DNA from: Gammaproteobacteria bacterium
Lineage (GTDB): Bacteria; Pseudomonadota; Gammaproteobacteria; Pseudomonadales; Azotimanducaceae
Assembly (NCBI GenBank): GCA_009839505.1
Contig: VXPO01000043.1
Location: 1 to 45,052, forward strand
Length of the DNA stretch: 45,052 nt
Direction: 5' to 3'
Each line of letters opens with the position of its first letter. The stretch's first letter is position 1. The notes beneath the pieces were generated by a model that was given only the letters and a program-made list of their open reading frames with translations, searched no databases and was not told the origin of the DNA. A program made the position numbers and the translations under genes. This document shows, in pieces, positions 18,725 through 26,638 of this stretch.

Positions 18725-19468
18725 TTGACCAAGTATCGAGTGCCGATCGGCGCCATGGCCATCTGGGCTGGGAGTGTGCTCGCTGCGGTCCATTGCATTG
18801 CCGACGACGAGTCGGCAATGGACGAGTTCAAAGCGCGTTTTGAAGCCCTCGACACCGGCTTGACGGTGCAGAGCGTGCAACCGTCCAACGTACCCGGGTT
18901 GTATGAGGTAATGGTCGAAGGGGGCACGCTCTACGTTACGAAAGATGCCCGCTACCTGATCGCGGGCAGCCTGTACGAAGCCCGCGGTGGCGCCTTGGTC
19001 AACCTTACCGAGCAGAAACAAGCGGTCGAGCGGCGCAGAGTCGTTGCCGAGATCGACCCGGCGCGGACCATCGCGTTCGCGCCCGATGGCGGCACGCTCG
19101 CCTCGGTGGTCGTGTTCACAGACACCGACTGCGGCTATTGCCGCAAGCTCCACCAGGAGATCGCGGGCTACAACGAGAGAGGCATCGAGGTCCGTTACCT
19201 GGCCTTTCCCCGGGCGGGAATCGGTTCGCCGACCTACGACAAGATGGTGTCCGCGTGGTGTGCGGAGGATCCCAGGGGCGCACTGACCGCACTCAAGCGT
19301 GGCGAGGGCGTACCGGAACGCTACTGCGAGGACCATCCCGTGGGTGTGCAGTTCGAGTTGGGGCAATCCTTGGGTATCGAGGGAACACCTTCCATAATCC
19401 TGCCGGACGGCACCATGCTTCCCGGCTACGCACCCCCTGACCAACTCGCAGCCGTACTCGGCCTCTAG
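18725..19468 (+). CDS. dsbC: Thiol:disulfide interchange protein DsbC
   Basis: Periplasmic disulfide isomerase that corrects non-native disulfides and is kept reduced by DsbD. It has 247 residues. A signal peptide (MTKYRVPIGAMAIWAGSVLA) is followed by an N-terminal dimerisation domain (about 30-95) and a thioredoxin fold with the C136-G-Y-C139 active site. A second pair, C179 and C201, matches the structural disulfide known in E. coli DsbC, and the cis-proline loop is T221-P222. The TTG at 18725 is chosen because GGAGG lies 5 bases upstream and it starts exactly at the signal peptide; the longer frame from 18677 begins inside the hairpin element. It lies in the conserved xerD-dsbC order. Confidence 0.93.
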   Translation: MTKYRVPIGAMAIWAGSVLAAVHCIADDESAMDEFKARFEALDTGLTVQSVQPSNVPGLYEVMVEGGTLYVTKDARYLIAGSLYEARGGALVNLTEQKQAVERRRVVAEIDPARTIAFAPDGGTLASVVVFTDTDCGYCRKLHQEIAGYNERGIEVRYLAFPRAGIGSPTYDKMVSAWCAEDPRGALTALKRGEGVPERYCEDHPVGVQFELGQSLGIEGTPSIILPDGTMLPGYAPPDQLAAVLGL

Positions 19469-19769
19469 AGTGCTCCGTCAACCCTCAAACGTCGCGTCAG
19501 TGGTCGCCGGAGTGTTCCTCGCAAGGCGCGGACGTGAAGTCGTACCGGGGTCCGTCGAACGTCCGCAACGGCGCATGGGTACATGCGGCGAGGGGCGCTC
19601 CGTCGACCACCCGAAGGGCGCGCCCGCAACCGCCTCCCGCTTCGTTGGCGCGATCAAACCTCGACGTATGCCCGATAGGCCTTCGACCCGCCTTCGCGCT
19701 TTGCGCGAAGCCCTCGCGGGAAACGCCTGCGGACGCGCTGACACGACGTTTGAGGGTTGACGGAGCACT
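19469..19769. mobile_element. MITE-like element with 32-base terminal inverted repeats
   Basis: Ends at 19469-19500 and 19738-19769 are reverse complements over 32 bases with one mismatch (AGTGCTCCGTCAACCCTCAA at each end). The 301-base unit has no transposase gene; mirrored 96-codon frames on the two strands both begin MLRQPSNV because they start in the repeats. An internal perfect hairpin (CTTCGCGC-TTT-GCGCGAAG) is at about 19691-19709. Both ends sit in a CTAG, which may be a short target duplication. It begins directly at the dsbC stop and supplies most of the hom leader. Confidence 0.75.
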
Positions 19770-19783
19770 AGTCGGAGCAGCCG

Positions 19784-21085
19784 TTGTCAAAACCGCTCCG
19801 AGTGGGGCTGGCGGGCCTTGGCACCGTCGGCGCCAGCGTTGTCCGGCTACTCGTCGAAAACCGGGAGAGCCTAGCGCGGCGCGGCGGCCGGGCGATCGAG
19901 TTGGTGCGCGTTGCGAGTCGGTCGTTCAAGCCGGACGTGGGCATCGGCGGGGCGTCGTTCGATACGGACTTGAACTCCCTCGATACTGCTGATGTGGATG
20001 TTGTCGTCGAGTTGATCGGCGGCGAAGGCGATGCCAGGAAGCTCGTTGAGACCGCCATCGCCGGTGGACGGCATGTCGTAACCGCCAACAAGGCCCTGCT
20101 CGCTGGCTGCGGCAACGAACTGTTCTCCGCGGCTCGGGAAGCGGATGTTGCCCTCGGCTACGAGGCGTCGGTGGCAGGCGGCATACCCATCGTCAATGCG
20201 TTGCAAAAGGGCCTGGCGGCGAACCGGCTCGAAGCCCTCGCGGGCATTGTCAACGGCACCTCCAACTACATCCTGACCGCGATGGAGGAGGACGGCCAGG
20301 ATTTCGGGAACGCCCTGGCGGAGGCCCAGCGGCTGGGCTACGCGGAGGCGGATCCGACGTTCGATGTCGAGGGCATCGATGCCGCGCAGAAGCTCGCGAT
20401 TCTCGCCGCGTTGGCGTTCGACACCGGCATAGATGCCGCCGGTGTCCATGTGGAGGGCATATCCAACGTGGATGTCGAGGACATTCGCTACGCCCGCGAA
20501 CTCGGCTTCTCCATCAAGCATCTCGGCATCGCCCGTCGGCAAGAGGACGGAATCGAGGCCCGCGTGCATCCGGCCCTCGTTCCGGAGTCGGAGTTGCTCG
20601 CCAAGGTGTCGGGTGTGACTAACGCCGTCATGGTACACGGCGACGCGGTCGGTTCGACACTCCACACCGGTCCGGGGGCGGGCGGAATGCCCACTGCATC
20701 GGCGGTGGTGGCGGACCTAGTGGAACTGGCGCGCGGCACGCTTCCGGTACCCGCCGCGGCGCACGCCCAACTGCCGAGCCTCGGACTTGCGGGTGTGGTC
20801 TGCCCGCACTACCTGAAGATTCCCGCGATCGATCAGCCCGGCGTGTTCGCCGAGGTCGCGGATATCCTGAGCCGTCACCGGATCTCCATCGAGGCGGTCA
20901 TCCAGCGTCCCCAGGCCATCCGTTCAGGCGAAGAACCCTGGGTGCCGATCATCATCCTCACCAATGAGGTGGCGGAGAACGAGGTGGAGGTGGCCGTTGC
21001 CGAATTGGGCAAGCTCGCGGGCGTCAGCGGATCGATCGCGAGGATCCGGGTGGTCGACTTGTCGGCGATGATGCTCGGTCCGTAG
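19784..21085 (+). CDS. hom: Homoserine dehydrogenase
   Basis: NAD(P)-dependent reduction of aspartate semialdehyde to homoserine, the branch point to threonine and methionine. It has 433 residues and is not fused to aspartokinase. The Rossmann motif GLAGLGTVG is at 8-16, the catalytic-domain motifs ANKALL (Lys103), IVNGTSNYIL (156-164) and ADPTFDVEGIDAAQK (189-203) are intact, and a C-terminal ACT domain (about 350-427) suggests threonine feedback control. TTG 19784 has GGAG about 7 bases upstream. In Pseudomonas dsbC-hom is followed by thrC; here hom is followed by inverted-repeat elements and a convergent gene instead. Confidence 0.95.
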   Translation: MSKPLRVGLAGLGTVGASVVRLLVENRESLARRGGRAIELVRVASRSFKPDVGIGGASFDTDLNSLDTADVDVVVELIGGEGDARKLVETAIAGGRHVVTANKALLAGCGNELFSAAREADVALGYEASVAGGIPIVNALQKGLAANRLEALAGIVNGTSNYILTAMEEDGQDFGNALAEAQRLGYAEADPTFDVEGIDAAQKLAILAALAFDTGIDAAGVHVEGISNVDVEDIRYARELGFSIKHLGIARRQEDGIEARVHPALVPESELLAKVSGVTNAVMVHGDAVGSTLHTGPGAGGMPTASAVVADLVELARGTLPVPAAAHAQLPSLGLAGVVCPHYLKIPAIDQPGVFAEVADILSRHRISIEAVIQRPQAIRSGEEPWVPIIILTNEVAENEVEVAVAELGKLAGVSGSIARIRVVDLSAMMLGP

Positions 21086-21113
21086 GGCCCGAACGCTGCG
21101 GCGGATGTCGCGT

Positions 21114-21291
21114 CGCTAGCCCGCATATTTCACCAAGGGCCACGATGATCGCACAGGGCCGGGAGACCCGCGAGGGCGTGGCCAGCGCAGGTTGTTCACC
21201 CTGATTCGTCTCTAGACGGTCCGAAAATACCCGAAGAACCAGCCGGTGACGTCATGGGCACAAGCGACTTGGTGAAATATGCGGGCTAGCG
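21114..21291. mobile_element. 178-base element with perfect 24-base terminal inverted repeats
   Basis: Positions 21114-21137 (CGCTAGCCCGCATATTTCAC and onward) and 21268-21291 are perfect reverse complements over 24 bases. The 130-base interior has no gene. The AT-rich terminus GCATATTTCACCAAG contrasts with the GC-rich surroundings. The structure fits a non-autonomous transposable element or solo ends of a lost insertion sequence. No clear target duplication is seen. It lies 28 bases after hom. Confidence 0.7.
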
Positions 21292-21344
21292 CCGCCAAGA
21301 CGCCTCGCGGGCTCGGCGTCCGGCCCCAGCCCCCACCTGCCTAT

Positions 21345-21393
21345 CACCCTGTCCGACTTCGCCGCTGGCGCGCCGAAGTCCGACAGGCTGCTA
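21345..21393 (-). repeat. Dispersed palindromic repeat, family B, copy 1 (at pyk 3' end)
   Basis: A 49-base hairpin element read on the minus strand from the pyk TAG stop codon onward. Its reverse complement matches 37382-37430 at 48 of 49 positions. The arms CCTGTCCGACTTCG and CGAAGTCCGACAGG pair over 14 bases with one mismatch. It sits between convergent hom and pyk and may serve as a terminator or mRNA-protecting hairpin. Confidence 0.8.
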
Positions 21394-22812
21394 GTCCTCG
21401 CCAATCTTGCGCAGCTGGATCGCGTCCACGGCGGTCTGGGCAAGTACGTCGGAGATGACTACCACCGACTCGCTCGCATCGATGCCTTCACGCTCGCGAA
21501 GAACGGCCAGCGCCGTGCGGATGGTCTTCTCGGGATCGCTGCTGAACGACGTGCGGTAGGCGAACACGCCGCGGTTGAGCATCAGCCGACGCCGGGTCTG
21601 GCTGGTGTTCGTGAAGGCGAAGATCGGCACGTGTTCGGGGTGGCAGTTGGTGACGAGGTCGGCGGTGATGCCGCGCCGCGTGATGACCACGATGCCGGCC
21701 GCATGGATCGCCTCGGCGAGCCTTGCGGCGGACGTCGCGAGGTGCTGTTTGGCGGTGTCGTTGGCCAGCGACTCGTGCAGCGCGAATCCGCGTTGCCGTT
21801 CGCTCGCCTGGGCGATGTTGGCCAGTTGCTCGACGCACCGGTAGGGGTAGGCCCCGATGCTGGTCTCGCCGGACAGCATGATCGCGTCTGTGCCCTCGTA
21901 GACCGCGTTCGCGACATCGGTGACCTCGGCCCGCGTCGGTATGGGGTTTTCGATCATTGACTCCATGAGGTGGGTGGCGACGATGCAGCGCTTGCCGAGG
22001 CGAGCGCAGATCTCGAGCAAACGCCGCTGTACGATCGGCAGGGTCGCGATGTCGGTCTCGATGCCGAGGTCGCCGCGAGCGACCATCACGCCGTCGGCGG
22101 CACGGGCGATCTCTTCCGCGTTGCGGACACCTTCGGTGTTCTCGATCTTGGCGATCACCTGGATGGATCGGCTGGCCCGAGACCCAAGCAGTTCGCGCAG
22201 TTCAGTGATGTCAGCCGCCGAACGTACGAACGACAGGGCGATGAAGTCGATTTCCTGGTCGACCCCGAATGCGATGTCCTCCCGATCCTTGGCCGTGATC
22301 GACGCCAGCTTGACCTCGATGCCTGGCAGGTTCACGTGCTTGCGGCTGCCCAACTCGCCGCCGTCGATCACGTGGCACTCGAGGCGGCCAGGGGTCTTGG
22401 AGACGACGCGCACGTTGATCAGACCGTTGTCGAGGCGAACCCGGTCGCCCGTGGCGACCGCTTGGGTCAACTCCGGGTAGTTCACCTCTATCGAGGGTGC
22501 GTCCCCATCGTCATGGGGTTGTGTATCGAGGAAGATGGTTTGCCCCGCCCGCAGCTGCAATGGCTCCGACATCGCCCCGGTGCGGATCTCGGGACCCTGC
22601 GTGTCGAGCATGATGGGCATCGGGTATTGAACCTTGCGGTTCAGCGTCTTTACCCAGTGGATGATCTCGGCCGCCTCGGCCTGACTGGCGTGGGACATGT
22701 TCAACCGGACCACCGACATCCCGGCGTCGTAGAGACGTTGAATGCCGTCGTAGGACCCGGTCGCGGGACCCACGGTGCAGATGATCTTGGTCTGACGGCG
22801 GTCGGTGGTCAT
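21391..22812 (-). CDS. pyk: Pyruvate kinase
   Basis: Last step of glycolysis: transfers phosphate from phosphoenolpyruvate to ADP, giving pyruvate and ATP. It has 473 residues, the usual size for bacterial enzymes. The N-terminal TKIICTVGPATGS, VVRLNMSHAS, the DTQGPEIRTG motif (70-79), IAKIENTEGV and VMVARGDLGIE of the barrel are all present, followed by the MLSGETSIGAYP motif and a C-terminal allosteric domain. ATG 22812 begins MTTDRRQTKI; a TTG at 22818 would add two residues. It is 33 bases downstream of the enolase-superfamily gene on the same strand, so the two may be co-transcribed. It converges on hom. Confidence 0.96.
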   Translation of the reverse strand: MTTDRRQTKIICTVGPATGSYDGIQRLYDAGMSVVRLNMSHASQAEAAEIIHWVKTLNRKVQYPMPIMLDTQGPEIRTGAMSEPLQLRAGQTIFLDTQPHDDGDAPSIEVNYPELTQAVATGDRVRLDNGLINVRVVSKTPGRLECHVIDGGELGSRKHVNLPGIEVKLASITAKDREDIAFGVDQEIDFIALSFVRSAADITELRELLGSRASRSIQVIAKIENTEGVRNAEEIARAADGVMVARGDLGIETDIATLPIVQRRLLEICARLGKRCIVATHLMESMIENPIPTRAEVTDVANAVYEGTDAIMLSGETSIGAYPYRCVEQLANIAQASERQRGFALHESLANDTAKQHLATSAARLAEAIHAAGIVVITRRGITADLVTNCHPEHVPIFAFTNTSQTRRRLMLNRGVFAYRTSFSSDPEKTIRTALAVLREREGIDASESVVVISDVLAQTAVDAIQLRKIGED

Positions 22813-22845
22813 GCGCAAGGCCCAGCGCTGCTGGTTCCGCGATCC

Positions 22846-24057
22846 CTATCGTTTGCGCGGTCCGGACCAGTATCCGGGCAGGCGGCCTTGTGGCCAAACG
22901 TGCTCCCGGGCGACATCCTCGTCCAGGTCGGCACCCCAACCGGGGCGGTCGGGAATCGCCACCCGACCGTGGTCGAACTCAAGCGCTTCGGTCACAAGGT
23001 CGTCCTTCCAGGGAACGTCGTCGATATCGATCTCGCAGATGCGCACGTTGGGCAGAACCGCGCAGAGGTGCAGCGAGTGCAACGTGGACAGGTGGCTGTA
23101 GTAGTTGTGCGGCGCGCAGTTGATCTCGAAGGTCTCGGCCATGTCGGCGACCCGCTTGGAGTTCGCGAAGCCGTTCCACGGGACGTCGACCATGCAAACG
23201 TCCATGGCACGGGCCTCGAAGTAGCGGCGGTAGTCACGCGCGGTGAACAGGTTCTCCCCGGAACAGATGGTGACGCTGGTGGACTCGCGGATTTCCCGCA
23301 GGCCGTTGGGTTCGTACATGTCGACCTCCACCCACATCATGCGCATGTCCTCGAGCGCCCGGCAGATGCGCTTGGCGGCTTCGACGCGGAAGTTGAAGTT
23401 GAGGTCGAGAGCAATGTCCACGTGGGGGCCGACGGCGTCGCGGAAGGTCCCGATTTGCGTACGAATGTGATCGATCATGGCGTTGTCGACTGTGCCGTCC
23501 GTGGTGCCCTCCCCGCCGCCAAAGCCACCGCGGTACGTGCGGGCCACCTCGCCGGGATAGATGATGTTGGTCTTCAACGCGGTGAAGCCCCGGTCGACGA
23601 CTTCGCGCCCCAACTTGCTGATGTCGTCCCAGGTTCGCAGCGGCGGTACGCCGATGATCTCGTGATTGCCGGCCCGCGAGGATCCACAGTGCGACCAGTA
23701 CACCCGTTGGCGTGTGCGCATGGGACCGCCGAACAGAGAGTAGACGGGAACACCCAGCGCCTTCGCCTTGATGTCCCACAGTGCCAGTTCGACGCCGGCG
23801 ATCGCCTTCGCGGCGATCCCGCCCGGGCTCTGCCGAGACATCCGGTACATGTCCCAATAACGGGCCTCCACCGGCCGGGGATCCTCGCCGAGGAGGATGG
23901 CTTCGAATTCCTTGGCGGTGCCGACCACGCTGTACGGCATGCGCCCGTCGGAGCACTCCCCGTAGCCCGTCAGACCCTCGTCGGTGCGAACCGCGACGAA
24001 CTGCCACGGCCGCCACCCGGCATCGACGACAAAGGTGTCGATTCCGGTGATCTTCAC
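22846..24057 (-). CDS. Mandelate racemase/muconate lactonizing enzyme-family (enolase superfamily) sugar-acid dehydratase
   Basis: Enolase-superfamily enzyme, 403 residues, resembling galactonate or gluconate dehydratases. The N-terminal capping domain runs to about 115. In the barrel, Lys162 (LKTNII) is a candidate base. Metal ligands are Asp218 (DIALDLNFNF), Glu244 (MWVEVDMYEP) and Glu268 (TICSGENLF), and His317 (CAPHNYYSHL) is a second candidate acid/base. The exact sugar acid cannot be told. GTG 24057 starts at the conserved VKITGIDTFVVDAGW; no good Shine-Dalgarno is visible. Immediately upstream lies a 90-base reading frame that repeats the same N-terminal motif. Its position before pyk would fit feeding of sugar-acid carbon to pyruvate, but that is inference. 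Confidence 0.85.
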   Translation of the reverse strand: MKITGIDTFVVDAGWRPWQFVAVRTDEGLTGYGECSDGRMPYSVVGTAKEFEAILLGEDPRPVEARYWDMYRMSRQSPGGIAAKAIAGVELALWDIKAKALGVPVYSLFGGPMRTRQRVYWSHCGSSRAGNHEIIGVPPLRTWDDISKLGREVVDRGFTALKTNIIYPGEVARTYRGGFGGGEGTTDGTVDNAMIDHIRTQIGTFRDAVGPHVDIALDLNFNFRVEAAKRICRALEDMRMMWVEVDMYEPNGLREIRESTSVTICSGENLFTARDYRRYFEARAMDVCMVDVPWNGFANSKRVADMAETFEINCAPHNYYSHLSTLHSLHLCAVLPNVRICEIDIDDVPWKDDLVTEALEFDHGRVAIPDRPGWGADLDEDVAREHVWPQGRLPGYWSGPRKR

Positions 24058-24143
24058 GATTGCGGCGCCATGTCGGTACGGGGAGGCGGCCGCAGGCGCC
24101 AACCCGCATCAACGCCGAACGTGTCGAGTCCCGTGATGTTCAA
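24054..24143 (-). pseudogene. Truncated 5' copy (stub) of an enolase-superfamily gene
   Basis: A frame from TTG 24143 encodes LNITGLDTFGVDAGWR and then runs out in 13 unrelated residues to a TGA that overlaps the GTG of the intact gene. The first 16 residues match the start of the downstream protein (VKITGIDTFVVDAGWR) at 12 of 16 positions. This looks like the remaining 5' end of a second, diverged paralogue lost by deletion. It could instead be a short coupled leader peptide. Confidence 0.55.
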
Positions 24144-24177
24144 GCGGATGCCACGGTGAGCTTAGGCGTGCCTTGGT

Positions 24178-24732
24178 TCATGACGGTTCTTGGGCAGCGT
24201 CCTGGTCGATCTGCGCCGCGGGGTCTGTCCTATGCTCCGACCGCATCAGCGCGTTGACCTCGTCGATGACCTTGGGAACCATCGCCTCGGAGTACCCGCG
24301 CTTGACCGATGCGATGGTGCCGTCCTTTTTAATCATGACCATATGCGGAATGCCGTTGACGCCGAACCGGTTCGCGAGGCGGCCCTCCGGGTCGTGAACC
24401 AGCGACATCGTGTAGTCCTTCAATCGGCGCTTCATCATCGAGAAGGTTCGCCGTCCCTCGATGTTCACGCCGATGACGTGGACGCGTTCGCGGCCGGCGT
24501 GCTGCTGTAGCGTCTCCAGCACCGGCATCTCCTTGCGGCAGGGGACGCACCAGGTGGCCCAGAACGTGACGATGACGACCTTGCCGCGCAGTTCCTTCAG
24601 CCGGATCCTCTCGCCGAACTGATCCTTGCCGAGATAGGACGGCGGCGTGTCGCCCACTTCGGGAGCCGTCAAGGCGACGGACGCCCCGAAGAGGCCCGCC
24701 GAGGCCAACAGGATCGCCAGTCGCCGGTTCAT
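24178..24732 (-). CDS. TlpA/ResA-like thiol-disulfide oxidoreductase, exported
   Basis: Thioredoxin-fold protein of 184 residues with a signal peptide or membrane anchor (MNRRLAILLASAGLFGASVA) and a periplasmic domain of the TlpA/ResA/AhpC-TSA type. The redox motif is W61-C62-V-P-C65 in TFWATWCVPCRKEMP, and the cis-proline loop is GVNGIPHMVMI. Such proteins usually reduce apocytochrome c or copper-site cysteines in the periplasm; which client applies here is unknown. The C-terminal tail is acidic and Gln-rich. ATG 24732 starts the signal peptide; the frame stays open upstream to 24939 but that portion is antisense to recJ. It is divergent from recJ across an 89-base gap. Confidence 0.88.
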   Translation of the reverse strand: MNRRLAILLASAGLFGASVALTAPEVGDTPPSYLGKDQFGERIRLKELRGKVVIVTFWATWCVPCRKEMPVLETLQQHAGRERVHVIGVNIEGRRTFSMMKRRLKDYTMSLVHDPEGRLANRFGVNGIPHMVMIKKDGTIASVKRGYSEAMVPKVIDEVNALMRSEHRTDPAAQIDQDAAQEPS

Positions 24733-24821
24733 GACCGGAACCCTAGCGGCGCGCCCCATGCGCGTCAATCGCGGCGGGTTACGCGACAGGGAACTTTGCG
24801 GACCTTGAACCGCCATCGTGT

Positions 24822-26558
24822 TTGGGACATCGTGCGTCAGTCGTCCCGGGTTGCCCCCACTTGATCGTCGAATCCAGGCTCCAGCGTCCATCCGAACTCG
24901 GTGCGGACCTGCCCGCGTTTCTGCGCGATGCGTTGGCATCCCGGGGGGCCACCCGCCAAGCCGACCTAGACCTCTCGCTAAACGGCTTGCTGGCCCCGGA
25001 ATCCCTGCCGGGGATCAGTGGCGCGACTAGGCGTCTGGCGAGGGCCGTGGCCTCGGACGAACGCATCCTTGTGTGCGGGGACTTCGACGCCGATGGTGCC
25101 ACCGCGTCGGCATTGTGCGTTTCGGCGCTGCGTGCGTTCGGCGCCGGCCAGGTGGACTTCCTGGTACCCAACCGGTTCGACTTCGGCTACGGATTGACGC
25201 CGGAACTCGTGGATGTCGCGCTGCAGCGAGAGCCGGACGTGATCGTCACCGTGGACAACGGTGTGTCGAGCATCGCGGGCGTGACCCGGGCGCGGGACCA
25301 GGGTGTCGACGTGATCGTCACGGACCACCACCTGCCGGGCAGCCAGCTGCCGCCCGCCTATGCCATGGTGAATCCGAACCTGCCGGACTCGTCCTTTCCC
25401 AGTCCCAATCTGGCTGGTGTGGGTGTGGCGTTCTACGTCATGGCGGCGTTGCGGAGCAGGCTCCGCGACGCCGGGCACTTCACCAGTCGGGGGATCGCAG
25501 AACCGAATCTGGCAGACTGGCTGGACTTGGTGGCGCTCGGTACGGTAGCCGACGTCGTCCCCTTCGACCGCAACAACCGCATCCTGGTGCACCAGGGCCT
25601 GCGGCGGATCAGGTCGGGGAGGGCGCGGCCCGGCATCCGCGCCCTGGTCGAGGTGTCCGGACGGGCGGCCAGCAGGATGACCGCCAAGGACCTCGGATTC
25701 GCCATCGGGCCCCGGCTGAACGCCGCCGGGCGCCTGCAGGACATGTCCATCGGCATTCAATGCCTGTTGGCGGAAGACGAAGGCAGAGCCCGACCACAGG
25801 CCGAGGCACTGGACGAATACAACAGGGCACGGCGGGAGATCGAAGTCGGCATGGTCGATGAAGCGGTGGGTCTCGTGGACGCGGAGAAGTTCGCCGACGA
25901 CGTTGCCATCTGCGTCTACCAGGAGGATTGGCACCAGGGGATCATCGGCATCGTCGCCGGCCGCTTGCGCGAACGCTACCATCGTCCCGCCATCGTTTTC
26001 GCCGACGGGGGGACGCATCCGGGAGACCTGAAGGGATCGGCGCGGTCGATCCCGGGACTGCACATCCGCGACGCCATCGCCGACTGCTCGGCCCGCTATC
26101 CGGGAATGATCGGCCCTTACGGCGGCCACGCCATGGCGGCGGGACTAAGCCTGAAGCGCGCACAGTTGGAACGTTTCCGCAACGCGTTCAACGAAGCCGT
26201 CGCGAGCCGGGTCAGTGAACGTGACCTCGCCGGTGTCATTCTCACCGACGGGGAACTCGCCGGTGCCGACCTCAAGATCGAGAACGCCCGCGTCATCACC
26301 GCGTACGGGCCGTGGGGCCAGGGATTCGAAGAGCCCTTGTTCCACGGCGAGTTCGATGTCGTGATGCAGCGCGTGGTGGGCGAACGCCATCTCAAGCTCG
26401 CGCTCAAACGCGACGGCCGCGTCGCCGACGCCATCGCCTTCAACCAAGAACCGGTGGCGGGGAACCGCGTGAGCGTGGTTTACCGCCTGGCCGTCAACGA
26501 CTACGGTCCTGCCGACACTTTGCAGTTGGAGATCGAGGCCTTGGAACCGGTCACGTAA
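24822..26558 (+). CDS. recJ: Single-stranded-DNA-specific exonuclease RecJ
   Basis: 5'-3' single-strand exonuclease acting in RecF-pathway recombination and mismatch repair. It has 578 residues, the usual size. DHH-phosphoesterase motifs are visible: DFDADGAT (87-94), VDNGVSS (144-150) and TDHH (167-170). The C-terminal DHHA1 region contains the GPYGGHAMAAGLSL motif and a final OB-fold-like domain. The start is uncertain: TTG 24822 is the first in frame, a TTG near 24861 is an alternative, and no clear Shine-Dalgarno supports either. prfB follows, as in E. coli. Confidence 0.95.
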   Translation: MGHRASVVPGCPHLIVESRLQRPSELGADLPAFLRDALASRGATRQADLDLSLNGLLAPESLPGISGATRRLARAVASDERILVCGDFDADGATASALCVSALRAFGAGQVDFLVPNRFDFGYGLTPELVDVALQREPDVIVTVDNGVSSIAGVTRARDQGVDVIVTDHHLPGSQLPPAYAMVNPNLPDSSFPSPNLAGVGVAFYVMAALRSRLRDAGHFTSRGIAEPNLADWLDLVALGTVADVVPFDRNNRILVHQGLRRIRSGRARPGIRALVEVSGRAASRMTAKDLGFAIGPRLNAAGRLQDMSIGIQCLLAEDEGRARPQAEALDEYNRARREIEVGMVDEAVGLVDAEKFADDVAICVYQEDWHQGIIGIVAGRLRERYHRPAIVFADGGTHPGDLKGSARSIPGLHIRDAIADCSARYPGMIGPYGGHAMAAGLSLKRAQLERFRNAFNEAVASRVSERDLAGVILTDGELAGADLKIENARVITAYGPWGQGFEEPLFHGEFDVVMQRVVGERHLKLALKRDGRVADAIAFNQEPVAGNRVSVVYRLAVNDYGPADTLQLEIEALEPVT

Positions 26559-26638
26559 CGCGTGTTGGAGACCGTCGTCGCCGGAACGTACCGCGCCTTT
26601 GGTAGAATCGCCCGCCTTCGAAAACGACCACCTGAGCC

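Noticed and set aside
19470-19768. Two 96-codon proteins on opposite strands in the dsbC-hom gap
   Set aside because: They exist only because both start in the inverted terminal repeats (same MLRQPSNV) and share no family; the unit is better explained as a non-coding mobile element.
21970-24159. A 729-codon open frame on the plus strand antisense to pyk and the enolase-superfamily gene
   Set aside because: It has no recognisable domain and is rich in Val, Arg, Gly, Asp and His, as expected from the antisense of high-GC genes; the minus-strand proteins are clear family members.
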